The notes beneath the pieces were generated by a model. It made no database searches, was not told the DNA's origin, and saw nothing but the letters and a program-made list of their open reading frames with translations. Of a stretch of DNA of 8,103 nt, positions 1 to 6,380 are shown one piece after another; the first letter of the stretch is position 1; each line of letters starts with the position of its first letter. The stretch covers positions 1 to 8,103 of the forward strand of contig NZ_CAAFOM010000212.1 of assembly GCF_900764565.1 (NCBI RefSeq), given 5' to 3'. The DNA is from an uncultured Catenibacterium sp. (GTDB lineage Bacteria > Bacillota_I > Bacilli_A > Erysipelotrichales > Coprobacillaceae). The translations under genes and the position numbers were made by a program.

Positions 1-30
1 AAAGAAAAAATGCGATTTTATTCGCATTTT
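1..30 (-). terminator. Rho-independent terminator of citrate synthase
   Basis: A perfect 9-bp stem (AAAATGCGA / TCGCATTTT, positions 7-15 and 22-30) with a 6-base loop lies 2 bases past the citrate synthase stop codon. Read on the minus strand it runs into TTTTTTCTTT, a good terminator tail. It could also act weakly on the plus strand. Confidence 0.85.
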
Positions 31-32
31 CT

Positions 33-1364
33 CTATCTATCTTCGATATTTTTATACTCTTTAAGTTCTCCCACGAATTTAGTGGCAGGTCTTACAATAC
101 GTCCACTATAAAGCTTAGATTCAATATTATGTGCAACCCATCCTACTGTTCTTCCAATTACAAAAAGTAATGTATAAAGATCTTCAGGAATACCAAGCAT
201 ATCATAGACTAAACCACTATAGAAATCGACATTTGTACAGACATGAATACCTTTTCTCTTGTAGATTTCATCAATCGCTATAGCTGAGAATTTTCTATAG
301 AATTCATATTCATCATGTCTGAATTTTTCATAAGATAATTCTTCACACTGTTTAGCTAAGATTTCACTACGTGGATCACTTAGTGTATAAACAGCATGTC
401 CAATACCATAAATAAGTCCTGTATGGTCATTAAAGTCTCCATCTAAGATATCCTGGACAATCTGTCTAATACGAAGTTCTGAGGCGTGGATTCCAATTTC
501 GTTGATTACAAGTTCCATCTGTTTCTTAACAGCTAAGTTAGCACCACCATGCTTTGGACCTTTTAAAGAACCAATAGCGCCTGAAATAGCTGAATAGATA
601 TCTGTACCAGTAGAAGATATAACGACATTAGTAAATGTAGAGTTGTTACCTCCACCATGGTCAGCATGTAGAATAAGTGCAGTATTGAGTACTTCTGCTT
701 CCTTATTTGAGAATGTACCATCTCTTCTTAATAAATAAAGAATCTGTTCTGCAATTGAATAATCATAATTCTGATGATGAATGATCATAGACCCCTTATC
801 AAAATGATGTACCTTTGATTGATATGTATAGCTGACAATAACAGGAATCTTCGCAATAAGATCAATTCCCTTATACAATGTTTCTAATACGCCTACATTA
901 TCTGGATCATCATCATAGCTATAAAGCATGAGTACTTCTCTTTGTAGCTTGTTCATAAGATTCTTCTCTGGATACCCCAAAATATTTAATTCTAGGTATC
1001 TTTCAGGTAAGGTATAATGATCACTGATCATCTTCTTAAAGTGCTCCAATTCCTCTCTATTTGGTAAATAACCAAATAGAATTAAGAAGCAAACTTCTTC
1101 ATATAGGAAACGGCGTCCTTTCCCATTTTCTACAATATCTTTTACGTTGATACCACGATAATATAATGTACCATAGTCATCAACCTTTTCACCATTAACC
1201 TTCTTGTACCCTACTACATCTGATATATTTGTAAGACCAACTAATACACCAGTACCATCTTCATTACGTAAGCCTTTCTTTACAGAATACTTCTTATAAA
1301 GTTCGCTAGGAATAGCTGTCTCATCTAAAGATTTTTTAAAACAATCCTTTATATTCTTATCCAT
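33..1364 (-). CDS. gltA: Citrate synthase
   Basis: Condenses oxaloacetate and acetyl-CoA to citrate in the cytoplasm; in anaerobic Bacillota this usually feeds 2-oxoglutarate and glutamate synthesis. The 443-residue product carries the family signatures: HADHGGGN around residues 233-240, GPKHGGAN with catalytic His272, GHAVYTLSDPR with His323 and Arg332, and NVDFYSG with catalytic Asp380. The C-terminal YSGRIVRP region supplies arginines expected near the substrate carboxylates. The HxDHGGGN and GHAV forms match the roughly 445-residue clostridial type better than E. coli GltA. The start at 1364 follows AAGGAG with good spacing. An in-frame ATG at 1427 would add 21 residues, but it lies in the probable -35 region and lacks a ribosome site. 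No aconitase or isocitrate dehydrogenase gene is adjacent, and the gene appears monocistronic. 2-Methylcitrate synthase activity cannot be excluded by sequence alone. Confidence 0.95.
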   Translation of the reverse strand: MDKNIKDCFKKSLDETAIPSELYKKYSVKKGLRNEDGTGVLVGLTNISDVVGYKKVNGEKVDDYGTLYYRGINVKDIVENGKGRRFLYEEVCFLILFGYLPNREELEHFKKMISDHYTLPERYLELNILGYPEKNLMNKLQREVLMLYSYDDDPDNVGVLETLYKGIDLIAKIPVIVSYTYQSKVHHFDKGSMIIHHQNYDYSIAEQILYLLRRDGTFSNKEAEVLNTALILHADHGGGNNSTFTNVVISSTGTDIYSAISGAIGSLKGPKHGGANLAVKKQMELVINEIGIHASELRIRQIVQDILDGDFNDHTGLIYGIGHAVYTLSDPRSEILAKQCEELSYEKFRHDEYEFYRKFSAIAIDEIYKRKGIHVCTNVDFYSGLVYDMLGIPEDLYTLLFVIGRTVGWVAHNIESKLYSGRIVRPATKFVGELKEYKNIEDR

Positions 1365-1370
1365 ATCATC

Positions 1371-1378
1371 AACTCCTT
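1371..1378 (-). promoter_or_regulatory. Ribosome binding site fixing the citrate synthase start
   Basis: Read on the minus strand, AAAAGGAG sits 6 bases before the ATG at 1364. This supports the shorter 443-residue product over the longer in-frame extension that starts at 1427. Confidence 0.85.
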
Positions 1379-1395
1379 TTTTGAAGGTTGAATCT

Positions 1396-1424
1396 ATTCT
1401 ATCACATTCTTTATAGATTGTATA
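1396..1424 (-). promoter_or_regulatory. Candidate promoter for citrate synthase
   Basis: On the minus strand, TAGAAT (1401-1396) is preceded by TGA, giving an extended -10 of TGATAGAAT. A TATACA hexamer (1424-1419) lies exactly 17 bp upstream as a -35 matching the consensus at 4 of 6 positions. Transcription would begin near 1389, leaving a short leader that holds the ribosome site. Seen by eye only. Confidence 0.55.
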
Positions 1425-1427
1425 CAA
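1418..1427. promoter_or_regulatory. Operator-like palindrome TTGTATACAA
   Basis: This perfect 10-bp palindrome overlaps the proposed -35 box of citrate synthase. It resembles the TnGTnnnACnA-type half-sites bound by FadR-subfamily GntR regulators. Its position suggests repression by blocking the polymerase. The regulator is not in this window, and a 10-bp AT-rich palindrome can occur by chance. Confidence 0.4.
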
Positions 1428-1498
1428 GTATTCTTATTAATATTCGAACTTTATTTAGTTGTTTTATAATTATCTGTGCATGTATTTGTGTTATATAT

Positions 1499-1523
1499 AA
1501 AAAAAGAAGGATTACTCCTTCTT
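1499..1523 (-). terminator. Rho-independent terminator of the ATPase-HAD operon
   Basis: A perfect 8-bp stem (AAGAAGGA / TCCTTCTT) with a 4-base loop is followed on the minus strand by a run of T residues. The HAD stop codon (TAA, 1524-1522) overlaps the base of the stem, so the gene and terminator are fused end to end. Confidence 0.85.
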
Positions 1524-2298
1524 AGTCAATCCATCCAAAATGACGGCATGCATATTCTATACCATCATCAGTTGAATCTTTTGTGACAAAATCTGCTTTT
1601 TTCTTTAAGTCTTCTACACCGTTGCCCATCGCAATAGATGTCCATTCCTTCTTAAACATCACAAGATCATTCTCACCATCACCAAAGACGACAACATCCT
1701 TAATGTCAGCCTTTAGATATTCCATCATCTTGATGATGCCCTTTTCTTTCGCATCATGCTGATAAGTGAGATAAGGTGGTACAAAACGGATATGACCGAC
1801 TGTATCTCTTAATGTAAGTTCTTCCTCTTTGTCTTCTGGAATCGCAATATAAATCTTATAGATATCCTTTAAATCATCATAGTTTAATGATTTATCAAGA
1901 ATATAACGAGTAGGTTCCTGTCTTTCTCCTACCTGTTCAATAAAGCGTTCATCCTTCATGACAACATCAATACTATCATTCACTGCCACTAATATACCAA
2001 AGCCTTTTTCATCTGCTTCATGAATAAGTGCAAGAGCTTTTTCTCTATCTAATGGACTATTAGTAACGAGCTCATCATTATAAATCAAAGCAGCCCCACC
2101 ATTAGAGACAAGATTATGAATACCAAGCATCTTAGCTGTTTCTTTTGTCTTATAATAAGCACGTCCTGTCGCAATAGCCACAAAATGTCCTTTATCCTGT
2201 AATTTCTTAATTGTTTCTAAAGCACTTGGTACAGGAATACCTGTTTTAATATCTGTCAAAGTGCCATCAATATCAAAGAAAAAATATTTTTTATCCAT
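1522..2298 (-). CDS. Cof-type HAD-IIB phosphatase
   Basis: A 258-residue soluble hydrolase of the haloacid dehalogenase superfamily that most likely removes phosphate from small metabolites such as sugar phosphates or flavin nucleotides. Motif I is DIDGTLTD with nucleophile Asp9 and acid/base Asp11. Motif II is ATGRA with Thr44. The motif III lysine is probably Lys186 in the segment AKEKGI. Motif IV is GDGENDLVMF, residues 206-215, whose acidic residues hold magnesium. The large insert between motifs II and III is the IIB cap that determines substrate. The gene overlaps the upstream P-type ATPase by 8 bases, and its Shine-Dalgarno (GAGGGAG) is made by the ATPase's last codons, so translation is probably coupled. 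The substrate cannot be read from sequence. It is a distant paralogue of the HAD gene at 5350-6153. Confidence 0.9.
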   Translation of the reverse strand: MDKKYFFFDIDGTLTDIKTGIPVPSALETIKKLQDKGHFVAIATGRAYYKTKETAKMLGIHNLVSNGGAALIYNDELVTNSPLDREKALALIHEADEKGFGILVAVNDSIDVVMKDERFIEQVGERQEPTRYILDKSLNYDDLKDIYKIYIAIPEDKEEELTLRDTVGHIRFVPPYLTYQHDAKEKGIIKMMEYLKADIKDVVVFGDGENDLVMFKKEWTSIAMGNGVEDLKKKADFVTKDSTDDGIEYACRHFGWID

Positions 2299-4633
2299 GC
2301 TTCTCCCTCTTCCAACGTCTATATTCAGTTATGTTATCTAATGCTTTTGTGATCAGTGTGACAAGATAGTAGGCTGCCACACATTCAAAAGCTACTACTA
2401 TAATAACACGTATGTCTGTAATAGGATACATATAAAAATATGTTGGAATTGCATAAAGACAACCAATAGTGAGCAGGATATTTAAACCCATATTAAACTT
2501 TCTCAAGAAATTGAGTGGTTTAGAAACCTTAAACAATACAATAAAGCTAATAAATATAGTCACTAAGAAACTATATGTAGAGAAGTACTTCGCATTTAAG
2601 AAGAACATCCACTTTAATAAGAAATTAAATAATACAAGTCCAACAACACTTAATGCACATGGAAGTGCTGTATGAATAACATGAGTGAGGAATCCTTTAG
2701 AATTCATTGTTGTATCATGTTCTAAAGTAATAATGAATGATGGTAAGCCAATGGCCATACCACTAATCAAAGATAACTGGAAAGGTGTAAATGGATAAGT
2801 GAGACAGAAGAATCCAAAGATCAGACTCAAAATTGTAGAATAAATCGTTTTAGTTAGATATAAAGAGCTGACCTTTTCAATATTAGCAATAATGACACGA
2901 CCTTCATTCACAATTTCTTTCATTGAACTGAAGTTGGAATCTAATAAGACAATATGCGCTGCCTGCTTAGCTGCATCCGCCCCATTGGCCATTGCGATAC
3001 CACAATCTGCATCTTTAATCGCAAGTACGTCATTAACACCATCACCCACCATACCTACGACATGACCGTTTTCCTGGAAGGCTTTAATGATCAATTGTTT
3101 CTGTTCTGGTTTAACACGGCCAAAGACACATGTATCTCCTACTACCTGACGCATTTCTTCTACTGTATCAGGAAGCGTAGAAGCATCCATATAGTTATTT
3201 GCGCCATCAAGCCCTGCAAGAGTACATACACGAGAAACCGTTAAAGGGTTATCACCTGAAAGGACCTTGATAGAAACGCCCTGAGATTTGAAATAATCGA
3301 ATGTATCGTGTGCATCTTCTTTGATGATATCGCTGATTGTAATTAAGCAGACTGGTGTTAAAGAATGATAATGACCTTCTTCTAAATAATCTGCTTCACC
3401 AAGTAATAAAACACGTAAACCAAATTCAGAATAACCACTTACCTGATCTAAAATTTCTTTATTATCTGTTAAGAATTCAGGGGCACCTAATACAAAAGAA
3501 CGATCATCATCAAAAGTAATGGCACGATATTTACGTTCTGAAGAGAATGGTACTTCTGATTTTTTATGATACTTATCATTTTGAGTAAAATGATTCATTA
3601 AAGCCTTCTGTGTAGGATTGATATCATCTACTAAAAACGCAAATGAACCCATAATATCATCTATCATCTCACGAGTGTATTGATTACTAATAGGAACGAT
3701 ATGTTTAACCTTAAGTTCACCTGTTGTGATAGTCCCTGTCTTATCAAGACATAATACATCTACTCTACTTAATGCTTCAATAGATTCCATCTGCTGAACA
3801 AGAGCTTTCTTTTTCGCCAAACGGCCCACACCTAATACAAAGGATAAAGAAGTGAGAAGAACAAGTCCTTCAGGGATCATACCAATAACGCCGCCTACTG
3901 TTTTTACAAGAGCGGTATTAAAATCATTCGGCATGGCCTTATATTGCGCTCTAAAGAGTAATAGACCGACAGGCACAATAATAATACTCATAACCTTGAT
4001 AATCTTCTCAATAGAGTCTCTCATCTCACTAGAAGCAAGATTCTTATGTTTCGCCTGATTGACTAACTTAGTAGAATAATTCGCATTACCAACACGAATG
4101 ACCTTTGCATAACCACTTCCAGCCACTACAAAAGTACCTGCATAGATTTCATCTCCTTCTTTTTTATGAACAGGAACAGATTCGCCTGTTAAAAGAGATT
4201 CATTGATTTCTAATGCATGATTTTCTATTACCTTGCAGTCTGTACCAATCTGATTACCGGCTGTCAAGAAGATAATATCATCCATAACAAGTTCCTCTAC
4301 TGGAACATCAATCAAATGATTATCACGAAGTGTTTTTACTTTTTCTACAGTAACAACACTTAGCTTATCAATAGTTTTCTTAACCTTAAATTCCTGGATA
4401 ATACCAAGAACTGTATTTGCAATCATGACTCCAATAAAGGTTAAGTTCTGAAGCTGTCCTGAAATCACGATCAAAACAGCAAGAAATATATTTAAAAAGT
4501 TGAAATATGTGAGTGTATGCTGTCTCACAATTTCCTTTTTAGTTTTAGAAATAGATTGACCTGTATAATTTACCTGTCCCTGTTCCATTCTTTCTTCTAC
4601 CTCATTCTGTGTAAGGCCTCTTAATTCATTCAT
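2291..4633 (-). CDS. P-type cation-transporting ATPase, Exp7/CtpE-like
   Basis: A 780-residue membrane pump that uses ATP through a phospho-aspartate intermediate. Visible motifs in order: actuator TGES (149-152), M4 IPEGL (253-257), phosphorylation motif DKTGT with Asp297, SGDN (459-462), and hinge GDGVND (530-535). About ten membrane segments are apparent: two near 42-82, two near 212-267, and six from about 590 to 762. No N-terminal metal-binding CxxC domain is seen, arguing against a copper or zinc P1B pump. The IPEGLVLLTS segment fits the Exp7/CtpE-like group, of which mycobacterial CtpE has been linked to calcium; the ion here is uncertain. The SERCA-type M6 aspartate is replaced (LISGMAIGLPSF, 622-633). 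The start at 4633 follows AAGGAG with 8-base spacing; an upstream in-frame GTG at 4642 overlaps that site and was rejected. The gene is first in an operon with the HAD gene downstream. Confidence 0.93.
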   Translation of the reverse strand: MNELRGLTQNEVEERMEQGQVNYTGQSISKTKKEIVRQHTLTYFNFLNIFLAVLIVISGQLQNLTFIGVMIANTVLGIIQEFKVKKTIDKLSVVTVEKVKTLRDNHLIDVPVEELVMDDIIFLTAGNQIGTDCKVIENHALEINESLLTGESVPVHKKEGDEIYAGTFVVAGSGYAKVIRVGNANYSTKLVNQAKHKNLASSEMRDSIEKIIKVMSIIIVPVGLLLFRAQYKAMPNDFNTALVKTVGGVIGMIPEGLVLLTSLSFVLGVGRLAKKKALVQQMESIEALSRVDVLCLDKTGTITTGELKVKHIVPISNQYTREMIDDIMGSFAFLVDDINPTQKALMNHFTQNDKYHKKSEVPFSSERKYRAITFDDDRSFVLGAPEFLTDNKEILDQVSGYSEFGLRVLLLGEADYLEEGHYHSLTPVCLITISDIIKEDAHDTFDYFKSQGVSIKVLSGDNPLTVSRVCTLAGLDGANNYMDASTLPDTVEEMRQVVGDTCVFGRVKPEQKQLIIKAFQENGHVVGMVGDGVNDVLAIKDADCGIAMANGADAAKQAAHIVLLDSNFSSMKEIVNEGRVIIANIEKVSSLYLTKTIYSTILSLIFGFFCLTYPFTPFQLSLISGMAIGLPSFIITLEHDTTMNSKGFLTHVIHTALPCALSVVGLVLFNFLLKWMFFLNAKYFSTYSFLVTIFISFIVLFKVSKPLNFLRKFNMGLNILLTIGCLYAIPTYFYMYPITDIRVIIVVAFECVAAYYLVTLITKALDNITEYRRWKREKHG
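2303..2309 (-). promoter_or_regulatory. Ribosome binding site of the HAD gene inside the ATPase end
   Basis: Read on the minus strand, GAGGGAG lies 4 bases before the HAD ATG at 2298. It is formed by the ATPase's C-terminal Arg-Glu codons (AGG GAG). Together with the ATGGATAA start/stop overlap this indicates translational coupling. Confidence 0.75.
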
Positions 4634-4657
4634 ACCCACCACTCCTTAATCTATTGC

Positions 4658-4663
4658 ATTATA
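4658..4663 (-). promoter_or_regulatory. Candidate -10 box for the ATPase-HAD operon
   Basis: TATAAT reads on the minus strand at 4663-4658, about 25 bases upstream of the ATPase start codon. No good -35 hexamer lies 16-18 bp further upstream, so activation or a weak promoter is possible. The upstream side is occupied by an inverted repeat. Confidence 0.45.
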
Positions 4664-4672
4664 TTAACAGAC

Positions 4673-4697
4673 GAAAGTGTATTATTTGTGTACTTTC
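4673..4697. repeat. Imperfect inverted repeat in the divergent promoter region
   Basis: GAAAGT (4673-4678) and ACTTTC (4692-4697) form 6-bp arms around a 13-base centre, with partial further pairing inside. The repeat lies between the two divergent -10 candidates and covers the expected -35 area of the ATPase promoter. It could be an operator for one or both transcription units, or be incidental. Confidence 0.35.
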
Positions 4698-4723
4698 ACC
4701 TTAAATTTTTCTTAAATAACAGA

Positions 4724-4729
4724 TATAAT
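4724..4729 (+). promoter_or_regulatory. Candidate -10 box for the histidine phosphatase operon
   Basis: A consensus TATAAT at 4724-4729 is 35 bases upstream of the proposed ATG at 4765. The hexamer 17 bp upstream (TTAAAT, 4701-4706) matches the -35 consensus poorly. Transcription would begin near 4736, leaving a leader of about 30 bases that contains the AAAGGGG ribosome site. Confidence 0.5.
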
Positions 4730-4764
4730 AAACATATCTTTCAATGAAAGGGGTTATATTTATT

Positions 4765-5343
4765 ATGAAACATTTGTACATGATGCGCCATGGACAAACT
4801 TTATTTAATGTACGAAGAAGAATCCAGGGTTCCTGTGATTCTCCACTCACAGAGCTTGGTATTAAACAGGCAATTGCCGCAAGAGAGTTAATCAAGGACA
4901 TTCCTTTTGATCATTATTATTCTAGTACAGCTGAAAGAGCCTCTGATACACTAGAAATAGTAACAGAGGGTAAAGTACCTTATACAAGACTTAAAGGACT
5001 TAAAGAAAGAGGTTTTGGGCTATTTGAAGGAGAAAGTGAAGATTTAAATCCACATTTTGATGATTTTAAATATGATGACTTATTTCCGCATTATGGTGGA
5101 GAAACAACAGAAGAAGTAAGAGAAAGACTTGTAAAGACACTTACTGAAGTGATGAATAAAGAAGATCATGAGATTGTTCTTGCAGTGAGTCATGCAGGGG
5201 CTTCTATGTGTTTCTTTAGTGCTTTTAATGATCCAGAGATTATTTTTAATTCTGGAGGATTTACTAACTGTTGTATCCTTCATTATACATATAATGGTAA
5301 TGAATTTAAATTTATAGAAATATTAAGACCAGAGGTTAAGTAA
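4765..5343 (+). CDS. Histidine phosphatase family protein (phosphoglycerate mutase-like)
   Basis: A 192-residue cytoplasmic protein of histidine phosphatase branch 1, which transfers phosphate to an active-site histidine. The N-terminal RHGQT motif supplies phospho-accepting His9 with Arg8. The segment GSCDSPLTELG (22-32) is the typical follow-on, Arg58 in STAERAS is the second phosphate-pocket arginine, Glu81 is the likely proton donor, and SHAG contributes His143. The short length and lack of the mutase insertions favour a phosphatase over a glycolytic mutase. Substrate is unknown; nothing nearby suggests cobalamin synthesis, so a CobC role is unsupported. The start at 4765 follows AAAGGGG at 4747-4753 with about 11-base spacing; the in-frame ATG at 4744 lacks a ribosome site. 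The gene is co-directional with the HAD gene only 6 bases downstream, so the two are probably one operon. Confidence 0.9.
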   Translation: MKHLYMMRHGQTLFNVRRRIQGSCDSPLTELGIKQAIAARELIKDIPFDHYYSSTAERASDTLEIVTEGKVPYTRLKGLKERGFGLFEGESEDLNPHFDDFKYDDLFPHYGGETTEEVRERLVKTLTEVMNKEDHEIVLAVSHAGASMCFFSAFNDPEIIFNSGGFTNCCILHYTYNGNEFKFIEILRPEVK

Positions 5344-5349
5344 CTAAAT

Positions 5350-6153
5350 ATGAAAGAAAAAGTATTATTTTTTGATATTGATGGCACTCTTGTAGATAAC
5401 GCTTATGGAGTAGATGAAGTACCTGAGGGTGTAAAAAGAGAGCTTAAGAGAATCCAGAATGATGGCCATAAGCTTTTTATCTGCAGTGGTCGTCCAAAAG
5501 CCATGATTAACCAGCAGTTTCTTGATTTAGGGTTTGATGGTTATGTTTTATACAATGGTGGTTATATAGAAATTGATGGCGAATCTATTTTTGAAGAGAG
5601 AATGGATACAGAACTTGCGACTTTGACAGTTGATATGTTAGAAGAGTTAAATTGTGATTATATGATTGAAACAGCACATCATATATACATTGATAAGCGT
5701 TATAAAGAGCTGTATACGTTCTTTAAGAATTTAGGCATGGAAGAGATGTTCTCAATGGATTTTGACCGTGATGATGTCTTAAAACGTGCGATAAAGGTAG
5801 AAGCTAACGTCACTAATAAAGATAAACAGAAGGTCAGTGATTATTTAGATGGTAAGTTCGGTACAACTATCAGCTTTGATCAGCATGGTAGTGATAACTC
5901 ATTTGAATTTTTTTCTCCTACAATGAGTAAAGCAGTGGGTATTAAGAAGGTCATTGAACATTATGGTTTAGATATTCAAGATACCTATGCATTTGGTGAT
6001 GGACTCAATGATATTGAAATGATCCAGTTATGTCAGGTAGGTGTAGCTATGGGAAATGCCGTAGATGAATTAAAAGCAAAAGCAGATATTATCTGTAAAC
6101 CTATCGATAAAAATGGATTAGAAGATATTCTTAAGGCATTATTTCCACAATAA
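5350..6153 (+). CDS. Cof-type HAD-IIB phosphatase (second copy)
   Basis: A 267-residue haloacid dehalogenase superfamily phosphatase. Motif I is FFDIDGTLVD with Asp9 and Asp11, motif II is CSGRP with Ser46, the motif III lysine is probably Lys194 in the segment SKAVGI, and motif IV is GDGLNDIEM beginning at 216. Residues from about 80 to 185 form the IIB cap that chooses the substrate, which is not predictable here. The start codon is 6 bases past the histidine phosphatase stop. The nearest Shine-Dalgarno-like stretch (AGAGG at 5331-5335) is 14 bases away, rather far, so initiation may depend partly on translation of the upstream gene. It shares fold and motifs with the HAD at 1522-2298, but the caps differ clearly, so this is not a recent duplication. 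No terminator follows before the small gene at 6204. Confidence 0.9.
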   Translation: MKEKVLFFDIDGTLVDNAYGVDEVPEGVKRELKRIQNDGHKLFICSGRPKAMINQQFLDLGFDGYVLYNGGYIEIDGESIFEERMDTELATLTVDMLEELNCDYMIETAHHIYIDKRYKELYTFFKNLGMEEMFSMDFDRDDVLKRAIKVEANVTNKDKQKVSDYLDGKFGTTISFDQHGSDNSFEFFSPTMSKAVGIKKVIEHYGLDIQDTYAFGDGLNDIEMIQLCQVGVAMGNAVDELKAKADIICKPIDKNGLEDILKALFPQ

Positions 6154-6175
6154 ACATCTGATTTTCATATAGATA

Positions 6176-6184
6176 TGTTATACT
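6176..6184 (+). promoter_or_regulatory. Candidate extended -10 promoter for the small membrane protein gene
   Basis: TGTTATACT forms an extended -10 (TGn followed by TATACT) in the 50-base gap after the HAD gene. No clear -35 is seen, which extended -10 promoters can tolerate. The start point would be close to the ribosome site at 6191, giving a very short leader. Read-through from the upstream operon is equally possible. Confidence 0.35.
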
Positions 6185-6203
6185 CTAGTCGAGGTGATAT
6201 GTC

Positions 6204-6356
6204 ATGAAGAAAGACAACGATAAATTCGCATATTATTTACCAATTGGAATAAGTCTAGGTGTTATATTTGGTATTTGTTTTGACAATATAGGTATAGGTA
6301 TCTGTTTGGGTGGTGGCGTAGTCGGTATCCTCTCATTGTTTCCTGTAAAAAAATAA
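6204..6356 (+). CDS. Small glycine-rich membrane protein, 50 residues
   Basis: An unnamed small protein with a charged N-terminus (MKKDNDK) followed by two hydrophobic, glycine-rich segments at about 11-26 and 29-47, ending in PVKK. The motif IGI[S/C]LG occurs twice, at 14-19 and 31-36, and glycines at 15, 19 and 23 are spaced every four residues as in glycine-zipper helices that pack in membranes. Short proteins of this general pattern occur in Bacillota, but I know no function for them. The start follows GAGG (6191-6194) at 9-base spacing; an out-of-frame ATG at 6199 stops after two codons. The stop codon lies within the terminator stem. The coherent ribosome site, hydrophobic pattern and internal protein repeat make chance coding unlikely. 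The two repeat copies differ at the DNA level, which suggests selection on the protein. Confidence 0.72.
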   Translation: MKKDNDKFAYYLPIGISLGVIFGICFDNIGIGICLGGGVVGILSLFPVKK

Positions 6357-6378
6357 TCCTCCGCAAGGAGGATTATTT
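6351..6378. terminator. Shared bidirectional terminator between convergent units
   Basis: A perfect 12-bp stem (AAATAATCCTCC / GGAGGATTATTT) closes a GCAA tetraloop, a GNRA loop on the plus strand. On the minus strand the stem runs into a T-rich tail (ATTTTTTTAC), a strong terminator for the nitroreductase. On the plus strand the tail is TTATTTCATTATT, acceptable for the small membrane protein gene. Confidence 0.9.
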
Positions 6379-6380
6379 CA

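Noticed and set aside
1365..1427. N-terminal 21-residue extension of citrate synthase from the ATG at 1427
   Set aside because: No ribosome site precedes it, it overlaps the probable -35 and palindrome, and the start at 1364 has a strong AAGGAG and fits the family length.
1428..1498. AT-rich gap between citrate synthase promoter and the HAD terminator, checked for a small RNA or gene
   Set aside because: No hairpin, promoter pair or reading frame of substance was visible.
2469..2675. 68-codon plus-strand reading frame inside the ATPase gene
   Set aside because: It is antisense to the membrane-segment region of a clear gene, with no ribosome site and no recognisable protein features.
2954..3244. 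96-codon plus-strand reading frame inside the ATPase gene
   Set aside because: It is antisense to the hinge and nucleotide-binding motifs; its Cys/His-rich composition is a by-product of the opposite strand.
3852..4058. 68-codon plus-strand reading frame inside the ATPase gene
   Set aside because: It is antisense to the M3-M4 region, with no initiation signal.
4701..4901. 66-codon minus-strand reading frame across the divergent promoter and histidine phosphatase start
   Set aside because: It covers promoter sequence and opposes a well-supported gene; no ribosome site.
5080..5283. 67-codon minus-strand reading frame inside the histidine phosphatase
   Set aside because: It is antisense to the SHAG motif region and lacks any initiation signal or domain.
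6166..6177. Short palindrome CATATAGATATG upstream of the small membrane protein gene
   Set aside because: The arms are only 5 bp of AT-rich sequence and overlap the promoter spacer; likely chance.
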